Origin: Kitasatospora sp. MMS16-BH015
GTDB taxonomy: Bacteria; Actinomycetota; Actinomycetes; Streptomycetales; Streptomycetaceae
Reading direction: 5' to 3'
DNA: 64,000 nucleotides
Assembly (NCBI RefSeq): GCF_002943525.1
Contig: NZ_CP025394.1
Coordinates: forward strand, 3,968,001 to 4,032,000
Shown piece after piece: positions 18,356 to 27,942 of the stretch. The notes beneath the pieces are model-generated. The model was not told where the DNA came from, made no database searches, and saw only the letters and a list, made by a program, of their open reading frames with translations. Each line of letters opens with the position of its first letter. The stretch's first letter is position 1. Both the position numbers and the translations under genes were made by a program.

Positions 18356-19308
18356 CCACCGTGCAGGCCCCCGAGCAGCTGCTGCCCTACCTGGTCGAGG
18401 CCGACGGCACCGCCTCCGTCACCGAGGTGATCGCCGCCCGCCGCGCGGAGCTGCGCGCCGAGCTCGGCACCCGCGGCGCGGTGCTGCTGCGCGGCTTCGA
18501 GGTGGGCGGGGTGGACGGCTTCGACCAGGCCGTCCGCGCGCTCTCCGGCGAACCGCTGAAGTACTCGGAGCGCTCCTCCCCGCGCAGCTCGATCGCCGGC
18601 AACGTCTACACCTCCACCGACTACCCGCCGGACGAGGAGATCTTCCTCCACAACGAGAATTCCTACCAGGCGAGTTGGCCGCGCCACCTGTACTTCTACT
18701 GCGTCACCCCGCCCGAGACGCTGGGCGCCACCCCGCTGGCCGACATCCGCCGGATCCACGCGGCGATCGACCCCGCGGTGCGCGAGGAGTTCGCCCGCCG
18801 CAAGTGGATGGCCGTGCGCAACTTCCACCCGCAGTTCGGCGTGCCGTGGCGCTCCGTCTTCAACACCGAGGACCGGCCCACCGTCGAGGCGTACTGCGCC
18901 GAGCGAGGCATCGCCGTCGAGTGGCGCGGCGAGGACGGCCTGCGCACCCGCACCGTCCGCGACGCGATCCACCGCCACCCGGAGACCGGCGAGGACGTCT
19001 GGTTCAACCACATCACGCTGTTCCACCACAGCACGCTCGCCGAGGAGGTCCAGGAGGGCCTGCTGGAGCTGTTCGGCGAGGACGACCTGCCGAGCAACAC
19101 CTACTACGGCGACGGCGGCCGGATCCCCGACGAGGTGATGGACCACCTGCGGGCCTGCTACCGCGCCGAGACCACCCGGTTCGACTACCGGCAGGACGAC
19201 ATCCTGGTGATCGACAACATGCTGGTCGCCCACGGCCGCGAGCCGTTCACCGGCCCCCGGAAGATCGCCGTCGCGATGACCGACCTCCACGACCCGTCCA
19301 CGAAGTAG
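18352..19308 (+). CDS. TauD/SyrP-like Fe(II)/2-oxoglutarate dioxygenase 2
   Basis: 318 residues, a paralogue of the preceding gene and coupled to it by ATGA. Metal ligands HNE at 100-102 and His 294 in AHGREPFTG. The sequence is clearly divergent from its neighbour in the substrate-facing regions (for example FLHNENSYQASWP against SMHNEMSYAHQWP), so the two probably act on different residues or stereo-positions rather than being redundant. It could alternatively desaturate or act on the acyl chain. No start ambiguity. Confidence 0.87.
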   Translation: MTTVQAPEQLLPYLVEADGTASVTEVIAARRAELRAELGTRGAVLLRGFEVGGVDGFDQAVRALSGEPLKYSERSSPRSSIAGNVYTSTDYPPDEEIFLHNENSYQASWPRHLYFYCVTPPETLGATPLADIRRIHAAIDPAVREEFARRKWMAVRNFHPQFGVPWRSVFNTEDRPTVEAYCAERGIAVEWRGEDGLRTRTVRDAIHRHPETGEDVWFNHITLFHHSTLAEEVQEGLLELFGEDDLPSNTYYGDGGRIPDEVMDHLRACYRAETTRFDYRQDDILVIDNMLVAHGREPFTGPRKIAVAMTDLHDPSTK

Positions 19309-19321
19309 AGGGCCCGATCCC

Positions 19322-20119
19322 GTGCTGTCGCAGAAGACCTCGCCCTGGCTGCGCACCTTCGTGCCGCGTCCCGCACCCGCCGTCCGGCTGATCTGCTTCC
19401 CGCACGCGGGGGGCGCCGCCAGTTCCTTCCGGGCGCTGGCCGGGCTGCTGCCCGAGACCGTCGAGCTGACGGCCGTTCAGTACCCCGGCCGGCAGGACAG
19501 GTTCCACCACCCGTTCGTCACCGACATGACCGAGCTGGTGGACGGGATCACCGAGGCGGTGGTGCCCCGGCTCGACCGCCCGACGGCCTTCTTCGGGCAC
19601 AGCATGGGGGCCACCGTGGCCTTCGAGGTGGCGCGCCGGCTGCGGCCGCGCTTCCCCTCCCCGCTGCTCGGCCTCTTCGCCTCCGCCCGCAAGGCACCGG
19701 ACGCCTGCCGCCCGACCGGCATCCCGTTCGCGGAGGACGACGAGGCCGTGCGCGGCTTCATCCACGAGCTCGGCGGCGCGGGCGTCGAGCAGTTGGAAGA
19801 CCCGGAGCTGTGGCGGCTGACCCTGCCCATGCTGCGCAACGACTTCCTGCTCGCGGAGCACTACCGGTACGCCCCCGGCCCGCCGCTCACCTGCCCGATC
19901 ACCGCCGTGGCGGGCGAGCAGGACGCCCGGTTCACCCCCGCCGACGCCCAGCGCTGGGCGAGCCACACCATCGGGGCGTTCGAAGCCCACTCCCTGCCCG
20001 GCGGCCACTTCTACACCGAGGAGCGGCCGCAGGAGCTGGCCGCCCTGCTGGCGGACGCCCTGGAGCGGCTGGCCGGCCCGCTCGTGCCCTCGCGCCCCCT
20101 CACCCGAACGGTTGGCTGA
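19322..20119 (+). CDS. Type II (editing) thioesterase
   Basis: 265 residues with a GTG start preceded by GAGGG. Alpha/beta hydrolase of the external thioesterase family: N-terminal LICFPHAGG, nucleophile elbow GHSMG (Ser 94), late GGHFY with the catalytic His. Such proteins clear stalled or wrong acyl groups from carrier domains. It lies between the hydroxylases and the second NRPS; its stop at 20117-20119 is one base before the NRPS start, so the two are probably coupled. Confidence 0.92.
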   Translation: MLSQKTSPWLRTFVPRPAPAVRLICFPHAGGAASSFRALAGLLPETVELTAVQYPGRQDRFHHPFVTDMTELVDGITEAVVPRLDRPTAFFGHSMGATVAFEVARRLRPRFPSPLLGLFASARKAPDACRPTGIPFAEDDEAVRGFIHELGGAGVEQLEDPELWRLTLPMLRNDFLLAEHYRYAPGPPLTCPITAVAGEQDARFTPADAQRWASHTIGAFEAHSLPGGHFYTEERPQELAALLADALERLAGPLVPSRPLTRTVG

Positions 20120-20120
20120 C

Positions 20121-23100
20121 ATGCCTGACGCACGCACCGTGCGCCTCCCCCTGACCGCGGCCCAGGCCGGCGTCTGGGCCGCGCACCAACTGGACCCGAC
20201 CGGACGCCGGTTCGCCATCGGCGAGTACCTGGAGATCGCCGAGGAGGTGGACCGCGAGCTGCTCGACATCGCCTGGCGCACCGTCACCGCCGAGAGCGAG
20301 GCGCTGCGGACCCGCTCGGTGGTCCAGGACGAGGACGGCAGCCTCCGCCAGCTGATCGACCCCGAGCACGGCGCCCCGCTCACCCACCTCGACCTCTCCG
20401 CCGAGGAGCAGCCCGAGCAGACCGCGCTCGCCCTGCTGCGGGCCGAGCTGGCCCGCCCGGTGGACCTGGTGGCCGGGCCGCTCTCGGCCGCCGGGCTGAT
20501 CAGGATCGGCGAGGGCCGGTACTGGTTCCACCACCGCTACCACCACATCGTCACCGACGGCTACGGCTACTCCCTGGTGCTCAAGCGGCTGGCCGCCGTC
20601 TACACCGCGCTCACCAAGGGCGAGCTGCCCGCTCCCTCGCCGTTCAGCCCGCTCGGCGTGCTGCTCGACCAGGACGCCGAGTACCGCGCCTCGGAGCAGT
20701 TCGCCGCCGACCGCGCCTACTGGACGGGCCGGTTCGCCGACCGTCCGATGCCCGCCCGGCTGGCCCGCCGCGCCGTCCGGCTGCCCGCTCCCGCCGAGGG
20801 ACACCCGCAGCGGCTGCGCGCCACCGGCGGCCTGGACGCCGCGACGATGCGCGGGCTGCGCACCACCGCCCGTGCCGCACAGACCAGTTGGCTGACCGTC
20901 GCGGTCGCCGTCACCGCCGCCTACCTGCGCCTGATGACCGGGCGCGACGACGTGGTGCTCGCCCTGCCGGTGACGGCCCGCGCCACCACCGAGGCCCGCC
21001 GCACCCCCGCGATGGTGACCAACACCGTCTCGCTCCGCCTCGAGGTGCCGCTCTCGGCCAGCCTGACCGAGCTGATCCCGGCCGTGGACCGGGAGATCCG
21101 CGCGGCGCTCGCCCACCAGCGCTACCGCCACGAGGACCTCTGCGCCGATCTCGGGCTCGCCGGCCACGACTTCGGCTTCCTCGGCGCCATGGTCAACGTG
21201 CTCAGCCACGACACCACCGTGGTCTTCGGCCACCGGCGCACCATCGTGCGCAACCTCTCCTCCGGCCCGGCCCTGGACGTCACCGTCGGCCTGTACGACC
21301 GGGCCGAGGGCGACGGCGCCTGGCTCGCCGTCGACGCCGACCCCGCGTACTTCACCGCGGAGGAGCCGGCCGGCCACCTCGACCGCTTCGGCCGCCTGCT
21401 GGCCGACGCGCTGGCCCGCCCCGAGGCCCCGATCGGACTGCTCGACCTGCTGGGCGAGACCGAGCGCCGCGAGCTGCTCGAGGAGTGGAACGACACCGGC
21501 TTCGCCGAGCGCGGGCTCTGCCTGCCCGCGCTCTTCGAGGAGCAGGCCGCCGCCACCCCCGAGGCCGTCGCCCTCGCCACCCCCGACCGCAAACTGACGT
21601 ACCGTCAACTCGACGCGGCGGCAAACCGGTTGGCGCACGAGCTGATCGCCGCCGGGGTCGGCCCCGAGCAGTTCGTCGCCCTCGCGCTGCCGCGCTCCCC
21701 GGAGTCGCTGACGGCCACCCTGGCGGTGCTCAAGGCCGGGGCCGGCTACCTGCCGGTCGACACCTCGTACCCGGTCGAGCGGATCGAGCGGATGCTCACC
21801 GACGCCGCCCCGGCCGTGGTGATCACCGACCTGGCGACGGCCGGCGGGTTGAGCGGGCGCCTGCTGGTCGTCGACGAGCCGGCGCAGGCCGCCCGGATCG
21901 CCGCCCGCCCCGCCACCGCGCCCACCGACGCGGACCGGACGGCCCCGCTCACCCTCGCCCACCCGGCCTACCTGATCTTCACCTCGGGCTCCACCGGCGT
22001 GCCCAAGGGCGTCGTGATGCCGCACCGCGGCGTCGCGAACCTGGCCGCCGACCACCACCCCCGGCTCGCGCTCGGCCCCGGCAAGCGCCTGCTGCAGCTG
22101 CTCTCCCCCAGCTTCGACGCGGCCGTCCAGGACATCTGGCCGGCCCTGCTCTCCGGCGCCACCCTGGTGCTCGCCCCGCAGGGCGGCCTGCTCGGCGAGG
22201 AGCTCGGCGCCTTCCTCGCCGAGCAGCGGATCACCCATGTCGCCATGCCCCCGGTCGTGTTGGCGACCATCCCGCCCACCCAGCTGCCGCAGCTGGAGTC
22301 GCTGATCACCGGCGGCGACGCGCTGGAGACCCACCTCGTCCAGCGCTGGCACGCCGGCCGCGCGCTGCGCAACCACTACGGCCCCACCGAGGCCAGCTGC
22401 ACCGTCTCGGTGAGCGGCCCGCTGGCCGGCGAGGGCATCCCGCACATCGGCGGCCCGATCGGCAACACCCGGCTGTACGTGCTCGACGAGCACCTCTCCC
22501 CCGTCCCGGACGGCGTGGCCGGCGAGCTCTACGTGGCGGGCGCCGGGCTGGCCCGCGGCTACCTCAACCGGCCCGGACAGAGCGCCGACCGCTTCCTGCC
22601 CTGCCCGTACGGGCCGCCCGGGGAGCGGATGTACCGCACCGGCGACCTGGTGCGCCGCACCGCCGAACGCCGGCTGGAGTTCATCGGCCGCGCCGACGGC
22701 CAGGTCAAGATCCGCGGCTACCGGATCGAGCTCGGCGAGATCGAGGCCGTGCTCGGCCGCGCCGACTCCGTCGCCGACGTGATCGCCGTCGCCCAGGGCG
22801 AGAGCGCCGACGACCGCCGTCTGGTCGGGTACGTGGTGCCCCGGCCCGGCGCGGTCGCCGACCCCGCCGCACTGCGGGCCCTGGTCGGCCGGTCGCTGCC
22901 CGACTTCATGGTGCCCGCCGCGATCCTCGTGCTGGACGCCTTCCCGCTCACCCCGAACGGCAAGATCGACCGCAAGGCGCTGCCCGCCCCCGACTTCGCC
23001 GCCGGCAGCTCCACCGCCAAGGCGCCCCGCACCGAGACCGAGCGGCTGCTCTGCGAGCTCGCCGCCGAGGTGCTCGCCGTCCCCGCCATGGGCGTGGACG

Positions 23101-26096
23101 AGTCCTTCTTCAACCGCGGCGGCGACTCCATCCGCGCCATCCAACTCGTCGCCCTCGCACGGAAGTCCGGCCTGGAGATCACCGCCGGCGACGTGCTCAA
23201 GCTCCGGACGCCCGAGGAGATCGCCCGGGTCGCCCGCGCGGTCGACCCCGGCGCCGCGGCCGAGCCAGCCGGGGCCGGCACCGGGCCCGTCCCGCTCATT
23301 CCGATCACCGGCTGGCTCGCCGAACTCGTCGGCTCCGCCGACCGGATCGCCGGATTCAACCAGTCGATGCTGCTGCGCGCCCCCGCCGAGGCCGACCCCG
23401 CCCGGCTGGCCGCCGCCCTGCAGCGGATCACCGACCACCACGACGCGCTGCGGCTGCGGCTCACCGTCGCACCGGACGGCGGCTGGAGCACCGAGATCCG
23501 CCCGGTCGGCGCGGTGGACGCGGCCGAGGGCCTGCGCCGGGTCGACACGGCCGGCCTGGCCGGGCCCGAGCTGTCGGCCCGGATGCGGCAGGCCGCCGAG
23601 CAGGCCCGCGCCGAGCTCGACCCGACCGCCGGGCGGGTGCTGCGGGCCGTCTGGTTCGACGCCGGCCCCGGGCAGGCCGGACGGCTGCTGCTGGTCGTCC
23701 ACCACCTGGCCGTCGACGGCGTCTCCTGGCGCATTCTGCTGCCGGACCTCCAGGAGGCCTGGCAGGGCGCCGAGCTAGCCCCCGTCCGTACCTCGCTGCG
23801 CGGCTGGGCCACGGCCCTCGCCCCCGCCGCCGAGCAGCGGTCGGCCGAACTCGGCCACTGGCTCGACACCCTGGCCACCCCCGACCCGGGGCTCGGCGAG
23901 CGCCCGCTCGACCGCAGCAGCGACACCGCCGCGCGCGGCCGGGAGCTGCGCCTGACCCTGGCCCCCGCCGAGGCCGGGCCGCTGCTCACCGACCTCCCCG
24001 CCGCCTTCCGGGCCGGCGCCGACCACGTGCTGCTCACCGGCTTCGCCCTGGCGCTGCGCGAGTGGCGCCGCCGCCACGGCCGGCCGGCCGGCTCCGCCGT
24101 CCTGCTCGACCTGGAGGCACACGGCCGCCAGGAGCTCGCCCCCGGCCAGGACCTCTCCCGCACGGTCGGCTGGTTCACCAGCCTGTACCCCGTCAGCGTC
24201 GACCCGGGCCCGCTCGACTACCGGCAGGCGCTGGCCGGCGGCCCCGAGCTCGGCCGGGCGCTCAAGCTGGTCAAGGAGCGGCTGCGCACCCAGCCCGGCG
24301 ACGGCCTCGGCTACGGCCTGCTGCGCCGGCTCGACCCGGCGGCCGGTGCCGAGCTGGCCCGCCACGCCGCGCCGAAGGTCTCCTTCAACTACCTGGGCCG
24401 GTTCGCCGCCGACGGCGGTTCGGGCGACTGGAGCGTCGACCCGGTGCCGCCGCTGGTGGGCGGCGCCGACCCGGCCATGCCCTTCGCCCACGAGCTGGAG
24501 GTCAACGCGATCGCCTGGGACGGCACCGAGGGCACCACCCTGGAGGTGGCGCTCTCCTGGCCGGACGGTCTGCTGGCCGAGGCCGAGGTCGCCGAGCTCG
24601 CCGAGCTGTGGCGCGGCGCCCTCGGCGCGCTGGCCCGGGCGACCGGCGGCGGCCTGACCCCCTCCGACCTGCCGATGGTCGAGCTCACCCAGCCTCAGCT
24701 GGAGCAGCTGGAGCAGTGGTACCCGGAGCTGACCGACGTACTGCCGCTCACCTCGCTTCAGGAGGGCTTCCTCTTCCACACCCTGATCGACGGCCAGGAC
24801 ACCGACGCCTACGTCACCCAGCTCAGCCTGGAGCTGACCGGCCCGCTGGAGGCGGCCGCCCTGCGGACCGCCGCCGAACGGCTGCTGGAGCGCCACCCCG
24901 CGCTGCGGGCCGGCTTCCGCTACGACGGGCTCGCCGCGCCCGTCCAGGTGATCGCCTCCGGGCAGCAGCTGCCTTGGGCCGAAGTCGACCTGACCGACCT
25001 CGCCGGCCTCGACGCCGGGCGGCAGGAGGCCGAGGCGGCCCGGCTGGCGGCCGAGGAGCGCTCCCGGCCGTTCGACCTGACCCGGCCGCCGCTGCTCAGG
25101 CTGCTGCTGCTGCGCCTCGCCCCCGACCGGCACCGGCTGCTGATCAGCAACCACCACATCCTCTGGGACGGCTGGTCGACCCCGGTCCTGGTGGCCGAGC
25201 TCTGCTCCCTGCTCGCCCGGCCGCACGCCGCACTGCCCGCGGCCCCGCCGTTCGCCGGCTACCTGGAGTGGCTGGCCGGCCAGGACGCGGAGGGCGCCCG
25301 CACCGCCTGGGGCCGGGCGCTCGCGGGGGCGCAGCCGACCCACCTGGTGCCGGAGGCCGCCCACGGCGAGCCGGTGCTGCACCGGCAGGTCCGCACCGAG
25401 CTGTCGCCCGAGCTGACCGCCCGGCTGACGGAGCTGCTGCAGAGCAGCGGAGTCACCGTCAACACCCTGATCCAGGCGGCCTGGGGGATCTTCCTGGCCC
25501 GCACCAGCGGCCAGGAGGACGTGCTCTTCGGCACCTCCGTCTCCGGCCGCACGGCCGAGGTGCCCGAGCTCGACCGGATGGTCGGGATGCTCACCAACAC
25601 CCTGCCCGTCCGGGTCGAGCTGCGCCCCGAGGAGTCGGTGCTCGAGCTGCTCGCCCGGCTCCAGGAGGAGCAGCTCGCGCTGATCCCGCACCACCACCTC
25701 GGCCTGTCCGAGATCCAGCGGGCGGCGGGCGGCGGGCCGCTCTTCGACACCACCATGGTCTGCCTCAACTACCCGCTGGACCCGGCCGCGTTCGACGCCG
25801 CGCTGAGCGGCTCGGGGCTCGCCCTGACGAGCCTGGACGCCGCCGACGGGACGCACTACCCGCTGCGGCTGGCCGCCATCCCGGGGCCGGCGCTGCGGAT
25901 CTGGCTGGGCTACCGGCCCGACCTCTACTCGGCCGAGGAGGCCGAGCAGCTGTCCGACCGGATCCACCGACTGCTGGAGACGGTGGCCGACGCCCCGCAC
26001 ACCGCAGTCGGGGAGCTCGACATCCTCACCGCCGAGGAACGGGCCCAGCTGCTCGTGGACTTCGGCGGCTACGACTGGGGCGGCTATGGCGGCTGA
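20121..26096 (+). CDS. NRPS, C-A-T-E-C
   Basis: 1991 residues. C 1-430 (HHIVTDG at 141-147; the N-terminus LPLTAAQAGVW is like EntF-type first condensation domains), A about 440-960, T with GGDSI (Ser 1003), epimerisation domain about 1055-1500 (HHLAVDG from 1194, EAHGRQ later), and a final C 1535-1990 (HHILWDG). The protein stops after that C domain, so it must pass its D-configured residue to an A-T of another protein. The pocket read by eye is DAQAIGHCTK; Gln239 and His322 recall proline-type codes, but the match is weak and the substrate is unassigned. The first C domain is the candidate for N-acylation with the lipid made by the downstream genes. ATG at 20121 is chosen because the TTG nine bases earlier lies inside the thioesterase gene. 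Confidence 0.94.
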   Translation: MPDARTVRLPLTAAQAGVWAAHQLDPTGRRFAIGEYLEIAEEVDRELLDIAWRTVTAESEALRTRSVVQDEDGSLRQLIDPEHGAPLTHLDLSAEEQPEQTALALLRAELARPVDLVAGPLSAAGLIRIGEGRYWFHHRYHHIVTDGYGYSLVLKRLAAVYTALTKGELPAPSPFSPLGVLLDQDAEYRASEQFAADRAYWTGRFADRPMPARLARRAVRLPAPAEGHPQRLRATGGLDAATMRGLRTTARAAQTSWLTVAVAVTAAYLRLMTGRDDVVLALPVTARATTEARRTPAMVTNTVSLRLEVPLSASLTELIPAVDREIRAALAHQRYRHEDLCADLGLAGHDFGFLGAMVNVLSHDTTVVFGHRRTIVRNLSSGPALDVTVGLYDRAEGDGAWLAVDADPAYFTAEEPAGHLDRFGRLLADALARPEAPIGLLDLLGETERRELLEEWNDTGFAERGLCLPALFEEQAAATPEAVALATPDRKLTYRQLDAAANRLAHELIAAGVGPEQFVALALPRSPESLTATLAVLKAGAGYLPVDTSYPVERIERMLTDAAPAVVITDLATAGGLSGRLLVVDEPAQAARIAARPATAPTDADRTAPLTLAHPAYLIFTSGSTGVPKGVVMPHRGVANLAADHHPRLALGPGKRLLQLLSPSFDAAVQDIWPALLSGATLVLAPQGGLLGEELGAFLAEQRITHVAMPPVVLATIPPTQLPQLESLITGGDALETHLVQRWHAGRALRNHYGPTEASCTVSVSGPLAGEGIPHIGGPIGNTRLYVLDEHLSPVPDGVAGELYVAGAGLARGYLNRPGQSADRFLPCPYGPPGERMYRTGDLVRRTAERRLEFIGRADGQVKIRGYRIELGEIEAVLGRADSVADVIAVAQGESADDRRLVGYVVPRPGAVADPAALRALVGRSLPDFMVPAAILVLDAFPLTPNGKIDRKALPAPDFAAGSSTAKAPRTETERLLCELAAEVLAVPAMGVDESFFNRGGDSIRAIQLVALARKSGLEITAGDVLKLRTPEEIARVARAVDPGAAAEPAGAGTGPVPLIPITGWLAELVGSADRIAGFNQSMLLRAPAEADPARLAAALQRITDHHDALRLRLTVAPDGGWSTEIRPVGAVDAAEGLRRVDTAGLAGPELSARMRQAAEQARAELDPTAGRVLRAVWFDAGPGQAGRLLLVVHHLAVDGVSWRILLPDLQEAWQGAELAPVRTSLRGWATALAPAAEQRSAELGHWLDTLATPDPGLGERPLDRSSDTAARGRELRLTLAPAEAGPLLTDLPAAFRAGADHVLLTGFALALREWRRRHGRPAGSAVLLDLEAHGRQELAPGQDLSRTVGWFTSLYPVSVDPGPLDYRQALAGGPELGRALKLVKERLRTQPGDGLGYGLLRRLDPAAGAELARHAAPKVSFNYLGRFAADGGSGDWSVDPVPPLVGGADPAMPFAHELEVNAIAWDGTEGTTLEVALSWPDGLLAEAEVAELAELWRGALGALARATGGGLTPSDLPMVELTQPQLEQLEQWYPELTDVLPLTSLQEGFLFHTLIDGQDTDAYVTQLSLELTGPLEAAALRTAAERLLERHPALRAGFRYDGLAAPVQVIASGQQLPWAEVDLTDLAGLDAGRQEAEAARLAAEERSRPFDLTRPPLLRLLLLRLAPDRHRLLISNHHILWDGWSTPVLVAELCSLLARPHAALPAAPPFAGYLEWLAGQDAEGARTAWGRALAGAQPTHLVPEAAHGEPVLHRQVRTELSPELTARLTELLQSSGVTVNTLIQAAWGIFLARTSGQEDVLFGTSVSGRTAEVPELDRMVGMLTNTLPVRVELRPEESVLELLARLQEEQLALIPHHHLGLSEIQRAAGGGPLFDTTMVCLNYPLDPAAFDAALSGSGLALTSLDAADGTHYPLRLAAIPGPALRIWLGYRPDLYSAEEAEQLSDRIHRLLETVADAPHTAVGELDILTAEERAQLLVDFGGYDWGGYGG

Positions 26097-26148
26097 CCGC
26101 ACGCGCCCCGACACAGACCGGACCGACGACCTTCTGAAGGAGGCACCC

Positions 26149-27942
26149 ATGACCATCGACATCACCGGCCACGCGACATTCGCCGCGGCCTTCACCGCCC
26201 AGGTCGCGGCCCAGCCGGACCGCCTTGCCGTCGCCGTCACCACCGGCTCGGCCGACCCGGCGCCGCAGCTGCTCAGCTTCGCCGAGCTCGACCGCCGGGC
26301 CCGGGTCCGCGCCCGGGAGCTCTCCGCCCGGCTCTCGCCGGGGGCCCGGGTGATCCTGGCGCTGCCGACCTCGGTCGAGTTCGTCGAGACGTACACCGCC
26401 TGCCTGCTGGCCGGCCTGGTGGCCGTGCCCGTCCCCGTGCCGGGCCGTTCCTCGCACGCCAGCGGGCGGGTCGGCTCGATCATCCAGGACTGCTCGGCCG
26501 AGCTCGTGCTCACCCTGGCCGAGGAGGTGGAGACCCTGGCCGGCTGGCTGTACGGGCAGGGCCTGGGCGAGGTGGCCTTCGAGGCCGTCGCCCCGGTGCC
26601 CGCCGACGCGGACGCCTCCGACTGGACGGCCCCCGTGCCGGCGGCCACCACGATCGGCGTGCTGCAGTACAGCTCCGGCTCGACCGGTACGCCCAAGGGC
26701 GTGATGCTCAGCCAGGGCAACATCGTCGCCAACGTCCAGGCGCTCGCCGACTGCTGCGAGCTGGGCCCGGAGGACCGCTTCGGCGGCTGGATCCCGATGC
26801 ACCACGACATGGGCCTGTTCACCCAGCTGAGCGCCGGCCTGCTGCTGGGCCTGGGCTGCGTGCTGATGCCCCCGGGCGAGTTCGTCAAGCGGCCGATCGA
26901 GTGGCTGCGGGTGCTCGACGCCTACGACGTCACCGTCTCGGCCGGCCCGGACTTCGCCTTCGACCTGAGCACCCGCCTGGTCACCGAGGAGCAGCTGAAG
27001 ACCGTCGACCTGTCCAAGCTGCGGTCCGTGCTGAACGGCTCCGAGCCGATCCACGCGCCCACCCTGGCCGCCTTCTCCGCGCGGTTCGCCGCCGCCGGGC
27101 TGCGGCCCGAGGCGGTCGCCCCCGGCTACGGGCTGGCCGAGGCCACGGTCTTCGTCTCCTGCAAGGCCCCGGCCCCGCAGCCGACCGTGCTGACCGTCGA
27201 CCCGGCCGCCGCCGAGCGCGGCGAGCTGCTGGTCGCCGCGCAGGGCCGGCAGATCGTCGGCTGCGGCGTGCCGACCGGCCTGGAGGCCCGGATCGCCGAC
27301 CCGGAGACCGGGCGGGAGCTGCCCGCCGGCCGGATCGGCGAGCTGTGGCTGCGCGGCCCGAGCGTGGGCCACGGCTACTGGAACCGGCCCGAGCAGAGCG
27401 ACGCGGTCTTCAACGCGGTGCTCGACCCCGCCGAGGGCGAGCCGACCAGCGGCTGGCTGCGCACCGGTGACCTCTGCTGCCTGATCGGCGGCGAGCTGTT
27501 CATCACCGGCCGGCTCAAGGAGATGATGGTCGTCCGCGGCCGCAACCTCTTCCCGCAGGACCTGGAGCAGGAGGCCCGCGCGGCCAGCCCGGCGCTCACC
27601 GGCTTCTTCGGCGCGGCCTTCGCCGTCCCCGCGCCGGACGAGCGGGTGGTCCTGGTCCACGAGGTGGCCCCGGCCACCCCGCGCGAGGAGCTGCCGAAGG
27701 TCGCGGGGGCCGTGCGGCAGCGGCTCAGCGCGGTGCTCGGCGCACCGGCGCGCAACGTGGTGCTGGTCCGCCGCGGCTCGATCCGCCGGACCACCAGCGG
27801 CAAGATCCAGCGCACCGCCATGCGGGACCTCTTCCTGGCCGGCGAGCTGACCTCCGTCCACTGCGAGCTGGAGCCGGCCGTGGAGCGGCTGCTCGCCGAG
27901 GCCCGCCCGGCCGAGGCCGTCCTGGTCGGCGGTGCCGCGTGA
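26149..27942 (+). CDS. Fatty acyl-AMP ligase (FAAL)
   Basis: 597 residues, usual for FAALs. ANL-superfamily motifs: YSSGSTGTPKG, then WIPMHHDMGL (a hallmark of FAALs), GYGLAEA, and the hinge after GDLCC. It activates a fatty acid as acyl-AMP and hands it to a carrier protein instead of CoA; the carrier is probably the ACP encoded three genes downstream. Preceded by an excellent AAGGAGG at 26137-26143, which fixes the ATG. Its last codons overlap the next gene (GTGA). Confidence 0.92.
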   Translation: MTIDITGHATFAAAFTAQVAAQPDRLAVAVTTGSADPAPQLLSFAELDRRARVRARELSARLSPGARVILALPTSVEFVETYTACLLAGLVAVPVPVPGRSSHASGRVGSIIQDCSAELVLTLAEEVETLAGWLYGQGLGEVAFEAVAPVPADADASDWTAPVPAATTIGVLQYSSGSTGTPKGVMLSQGNIVANVQALADCCELGPEDRFGGWIPMHHDMGLFTQLSAGLLLGLGCVLMPPGEFVKRPIEWLRVLDAYDVTVSAGPDFAFDLSTRLVTEEQLKTVDLSKLRSVLNGSEPIHAPTLAAFSARFAAAGLRPEAVAPGYGLAEATVFVSCKAPAPQPTVLTVDPAAAERGELLVAAQGRQIVGCGVPTGLEARIADPETGRELPAGRIGELWLRGPSVGHGYWNRPEQSDAVFNAVLDPAEGEPTSGWLRTGDLCCLIGGELFITGRLKEMMVVRGRNLFPQDLEQEARAASPALTGFFGAAFAVPAPDERVVLVHEVAPATPREELPKVAGAVRQRLSAVLGAPARNVVLVRRGSIRRTTSGKIQRTAMRDLFLAGELTSVHCELEPAVERLLAEARPAEAVLVGGAA

